Part shown: positions 59,356 through 64,000 of the stretch, one piece after another
Numbering within the stretch: the stretch's first letter is position 1
Layout of the letters: each line of letters starts with the position of its first letter
Source of the DNA: Toxonevra muliebris
Taxonomy: Eukaryota > Arthropoda > Insecta > Diptera > Pallopteridae
Assembly: GCA_963691655.1 (NCBI GenBank)
Contig: OY829326.1
Coordinates: 148,880,998 to 148,944,997 of the forward strand
Reading direction: 5' to 3'
Length of the DNA stretch: 64,000 bases
Notes under the pieces: generated by a model
Seen by the model: only the letters and a program-made list of their open reading frames with translations
What the model was told of the DNA's origin: nothing
Databases searched by the model: none
Translations under genes and position numbers: made by a program

Positions 59356-62300
59356 GTAAGCAAGTTTAATTTTTCGTACAATTATTTGCAATACATATTT
59401 AATTAAGGTGGCAACTATGCATTCATCGTTGTCGTCTTTGTCCGTCTGTTTGTCCGTCGTCATCGTCGTCTTCAATGACAAGCGAAAGTTGTCTTCCTGC
59501 TTTTTATTCCTTTTCTTTTTGTTGTTCCTGTATAGTTTTGTTTTTGTATTTGCCTTTGCAATTCTTTCATTTGGCTGACAATATACTCACGTTCACACAC
59601 ACATATCAACTCACATGCAACATTTTCAGTTTTGTTACTGTCTGTGCCTGTCCGTCCATCCATCCGTCCGTCCGTGCGTTTTTCACTCCAAATGCCGATC
59701 TGTTGCAATAATTTTATTTCTGTTGCAGTTGTTGTATTTTCTTGTTGCATCGTTTCATACGTTCATTGAACGTTTATACAACAACACGTACATAATACTA
59801 ACAACTACACGTACATAATACCAACAACAAAAATAACAAATACTGCATCCAATTTTTATTGCATTTGTTTTTGTTTAAAGTTTTCTGTTGTTATTGCTGT
59901 TGTTGTTTTCTGTGTGTTAAAAAGTAATCAACATTCAACGGTTTTTTTTTGTACTCCTTTTTCTTACCACAATCGCGCTCTTTTTCTGTTTGACTCAACT
60001 CTCAACTGTAACTAATCCAAGGCTTTATGTAATAAAGAAAAAAAACAAAAACAAATTTAAAATACAAATTATTATGTTGCAATAATAATTTTCTTATAAA
60101 TTAAATTTGCAGTTGTATTCTTTTTTACTATATACATGCATGCATACTTCAATAGCAATTGCATTTCAAATTGTTGTAATTACTAATTGAAATTTTACAA
60201 TTCTTCTCTTTGCAATTATTTCGAATTATTGATTTGGCAAGCTGAACATAACTGGCCAAACCAACTAACAACGATTGAACATTTTAATTTGCTGATTATG
60301 GTTACAGTCAATTGGTTGTTTAGTTTTAATGTTAAACTAACTAACTATGCAATAATTTTTGTATATCTGTACTTGCATACATAAAAAAAATTGAGTGCGA
60401 TATAAAGTTTAAATGTACTATAAGCAAACTATTAGTTACCATTTCATTGTTTTTCGTTATAATGTACCTTGAAATTTTAATTAAAATAATTGGATCCATA
60501 AGAAAATCATGTAAATATCAAGGTAAAATTATTAAATTCATGTTCTGCATTTTGCTTTCGAATTGAACTGACAATGCTGAATATTACGCGATATTATTTT
60601 AAGTTCCGATGAATTTAAGTTTGCTTAAGTCCTTTAAATAATAAGTTAATTTTTTCATATACAAATCTTTAAACAGAAACGCATTTACACTATCGATCTC
60701 TCATTTTTCAAAATTTGTTATTGTTAGCCATTGAAATTGGTCATTTTAATCTGATTACTCTGAATTAGTTCAGTGTGTATGAGAATGCAACCTCTTTTTT
60801 ACAAGCAAGGGAAACAAAAACAATGCTGACCAATAGCAGTGCAGTAGAGTGTTCAAAGAAAAATAATAATGAGTGAACCACATATTTAGAATAACTTAAT
60901 TGGTGGTTTTCTCTCTCTCAGAACAAAAAGCTGAACAGTGAAAAAACCAAATTAGGGGTGGACCTGGTTTTGAGGCCATAAAAATATTTGCAAATGAGAG
61001 TTGCTTTTGAAAGCCAATATTCTTGATGTTAATTTTTCATCAAAGCCAATATTCTTGAGGTTAATTTCACATTGGGTTTTATGCTTTATAATTCATACCT
61101 CTAGTGTGTGGAAGGATTTTGGAGATATGATCATTGTAAAACTTGGCATTGGCAAGGAGAGATGTCCCTACTTTTCGATTCATTAGTAACTTTATTTCAC
61201 TGACTAAGAATCCTACATACTCGTTTGCAAATAATGCCATTTGCTATTCATATATTTGTTTAAAACGCAGTAGATTTTGCATAATCAGCAACTCTTGATG
61301 TTCTAGGTTTATCGATTCCACTCTCCTCTCGCTCTATTTTCACTTAGCTATCATACTATCCCAATCAATAAAGTCTTCCATTCATAAAGGAAAACCTTTC
61401 CGATATTATGGTCGTCGCTCCAGAATCAAAATACTTTTTAAAGAAACAGAAAAGTTAAAACATCTTATCCGTACCGTAATCTCTGGATCCGTTACCTGAT
61501 AAAATTTTTTATTAAAAAAAAAAAAAACGAAAAGTGGTATGCAAATGTTAAAAAAAACTTGCTTTTAAAAAGATATTTAACAGAAAAAAAACTTTTTTAT
61601 TTCAAAACAATGAAAATTATTTTTGTTTTCGCACAACAAATAAATAAATAATATTAAAATAATTATTTTCTCCGCCAACTAAATAAACTGCCTTGATAAA
61701 AATGTGATCAAAGTTTCGGGTCTGTTACTTAAAAAATAATTAATATTTTTTTAAAAGAATATTCTTCAATGATCTAAGCAAATCTTCTCTTAATCTTAGC
61801 AAATCCAACTATCAATTGCGGCCAACACTGCACTGTTTTTGGCCCTTGAATGTGCGGAGCGATATCAAATATTATGATAATTGTAATAGACACTTCCACT
61901 TTATCAATCCTTAATAAAAATTAGCGAAAAACAATATCATTTCATTAATTTCAAGTATTATTTTCCTTTGTAGTTACAAAGTCCATAGACATGTATTTTT
62001 TTTCTATTAACTAAACCAATACTCTCAGCTGAAAGTGAGAGAGCCAAAAAAAAAAAAAAAAATAAGTAAATTGTCATTGCTATTTACGGCGCATTGTTCT
62101 TCTTCCTTATCGGAGACTTATTTCAATAAATGTACATACAACAATAGAAGAAAAAACAAATTTTAATAAAAATAAATAGAGACCGAAACAAAAAATAAAT
62201 AATAAATAAAATAAAATGTATGACAACGTGACGTTTTTGCAGAAAAATAAAATACGAATTCGTCTAAATTTTGTGCAAAACAAAAACAAGATAAAAATAA

Positions 62301-63856
62301 ATAAATTTCAAATAACAAAAACAACAATTCTGATAAGGTAACTGCTTATCAAAAGTAGATAAAAAATAAAGTTACTTTTTCCACAAACAATAAAGAAACA
62401 CACACAAAAATACAATAAAAAAAAAATGAACGAAAAAAATTCAACTGAACAATATTTTACAATTAACAATTAACATTTTACGTTGTTGTTGTTTTGGCAG
62501 CTTGAGCATGACACTTGGACAGCAGAAACACAGAAATCGAAACAATAAAACGCTTTGAAAAAAACGGCAACATGAAAAAAATTACTGCCCCTGCTGCCAA
62601 TGTTTGTCATTGATTCTTCTTCTTCGGCTTCTTCAACATCATCAGTTTGTTGTTGGCGGCTTGTGCTGTGCATGTTTCATTACTTTTGCTCTTCCTTGAA
62701 TGGCATTAAACTGTAGCAACAACAATGAAAAAACATAGTCACATCATTGCAATTGTTGTTGTCGTCATTGTTATTGTCGAACCGACAGTACTAAAGTTAG
62801 TAACATTGCTATTATCATTATCATTGAGCTAGTACAATAACTCTTAATATGTATATTGCATAAGCAGCAGCAAAATAAGGAATGAAAGAAGAAGTAAAAA
62901 GAGTGACGAATAATGAGAGAGAGAGAGGAAAGGAGTGTCAGAGGTAACCAAGAGTACAATATAAGCACAGGAGTTTAAGTTTACCCAGTTGTAGAGTAGG
63001 TAGTGTTGATGATTGCATTAACAGGACAGAGCAGAAGTAGGGGGGCTAACTCAAATACATACAAAGGAAAGGGTGGAAACCAAACACCAACAAAAAAAAA
63101 AAAAAAATAATGCGTTGGAGGACAACATTAGCTTGTACTTACGGCGGCCATATTCATTTAACTTTTACGGTAGGCTGTAAAATATCGATCGACAGACAAC
63201 CAGCCAGTCAGGCAGACAGAACGGACAGAATGAAGGGTGTACAAAAAAAGTTATAAATTTTGTTTGAGTTCTTTTAATACAGTCAGGTAGTAGCAGCAGT
63301 AATCACAATGGGCATTATTTTTCAATTTGAAAATATGTTTTATTTAGAAATTTACTTTATAGTGTAACATGAAAATCTAAGAATTATTTAAAGAAAAATT
63401 GATGTTACATATTCGGTGAAAGTTCTGTTCCATGATGGTTTTCAAGTATCATATTTCAAGTTCATGGTTGTGAAAAAAAACTTCCTTTGCGAAACGTTTC
63501 CATTGCACTGTATAAAGCTGAAAAAACTGCTAAGACGAGACGTCCACTAAAAACTAAATCCTTCATTTTTCCAAATTCCTTAAAATCAATACTTTAGCAC
63601 GTTTTCTCAAATGAGAGATTTTTCTCTGGTGCTTATATTTACATATTGTATAAAGAACAATTTACTTGAAGTTAATGTTTTCTAGCAAAAATCGTGTTTT
63701 TAATCTTTAAGGAAAATTCTTGAAATATTTTTGTTTTTGTGTCTTCTGTAGTAAGTGGAGGTGCCCCTTAATACTCATCATCACCTGACATAATTTTATC
63801 AGCACATGCCACTGTCTCGGTTATAATGAGAAAAAATAATCTTTATTCTTGTGTAT
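59356..63856. other. Intron or intergenic; simple repeats only
   Basis: AT-rich. It contains a (CCGT/CCAT)n microsatellite at 59651-59677, a 26-27-bp direct duplication (61010-61036 and 61042-61067, AAAGCCAATATTCTTGA core), and CAA/GTT triplet-rich segments near 62480-62780. On the minus strand ATGAATATGGCCGCC|GTAAGT at 63157-63143 looks like a tiny first coding exon, but no partner exon was found. No gene is supported. Confidence 0.4.
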
Positions 63857-64000
63857 TCATTTAATCAGATCACAGAACTTCGGCAAAGGGCGCCCTAGTA
63901 ATGGTTTTCCAAAGATTTTGAGTGTATATCTTTCTAGGCACCCGCACAAAAAATGTTCGAATGTGTTTTCCTTTTTGATGCTATGGCAGCTGCGACAGAA
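63857..64000 (-). pseudogene. C-terminal end of a non-LTR retrotransposon, cut by the window edge
   Basis: The minus strand reads FCRSCHSIKKENTFEHFLCG, then CLERYTLKIFGKPLL and a short tail to a stop at 63857-63859. CxxC...HxxxC is the gag-like C-terminal finger of I/LOA/R1-type elements, the same domain as the remnant at 11.1 kb. The frame is open to the window edge, so the state of the rest is unknown. Confidence 0.6.

Noticed and set aside
62470..62673. Minus ORF with acidic EEAEEEE stretch
   Set aside because: Composition follows GAA/CAA triplet-rich DNA; no splice support.
63143..63157. Possible minus-strand first coding exon, ATG plus four codons before GTAAGT
   Set aside because: No partner exon to its left; five codons and a donor can occur by chance.
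1..64000. CRISPR arrays, operons, tRNA or rRNA genes
   Set aside because: Looked for and not seen; the tandem repeats have no unique spacers and the DNA is from a eukaryote.

Overview
The window reads as nuclear DNA of a higher (brachyceran) fly. It is AT-rich, has small spliced genes with GT-AG introns, and is dense in transposon debris. Four genes rebuild cleanly from spliced reading frames: the alpha subunit of ER glucosidase II, a tektin, the nonsense-mediated-decay factor UPF2, and the integrin beta-PS subunit (mys). In Drosophila both mys and Upf2 are X-linked, so the window may come from the homologue of that arm (Muller A); this is inference, and the species cannot be named from the sequence.

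Layout. 0-12.3 kb is a repeat-rich flank: a decayed RTE-like retrotransposon end, a TTAA-flanked MITE, a full-coding CR1/jockey-superfamily retrotransposon (ORF1 4059-5291, ORF2 5219-8374), a broken mariner-type transposase, and scattered pieces of a second non-LTR element with RT and RNase H remnants. 12.4-18.9 kb (minus) is glucosidase II alpha in eight exons; its introns carry a roughly 1 kb hexanucleotide array and several MITEs. 22.0-27.2 kb (minus) is a 507-residue tektin in six exons. Two small spliced candidate genes lie at 27.4-27.8 kb (minus) and 28.6-28.9 kb (plus). 30.1-34.3 kb (plus) is UPF2 in seven exons, 1181 residues. 35.3-35.7 kb is a decayed jockey fragment. 38.0-50.7 kb (minus) is mys, 858 residues, with two mutually exclusive 85-nt versions of one exon about 1.9 kb apart and long introns full of repeats and a second RTE fragment. 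50.7-64 kb has no complete gene that I can defend. It holds a broken PIF/Harbinger transposase, several foldback elements, a probable non-coding first exon of a plus-strand gene (about 58.4-59.36 kb), and the 3' end of another non-LTR element running off the right edge.

The genes are unrelated housekeeping or structural functions (ER glycoprotein folding, axoneme structure, mRNA surveillance, cell adhesion); there is no operon-like logic. The most notable features are: (i) an apparently intact retrotransposon whose two ORFs overlap across a correctly phased U UUU UUU heptamer, so a -1 ribosomal shift would enter ORF2; (ii) paired alternative exons in mys, with MITEs and related degenerate arrays around them; (iii) a 1 kb TACTTG array in a glucosidase II intron that is open in all six frames and continuous with the upstream exon's frame; and (iv) an unusually rich set of MITEs of hAT, piggyBac, Tc1/mariner/pogo and Harbinger type, many with recognisable target duplications. 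I saw no CRISPR array, rRNA gene or tRNA gene.
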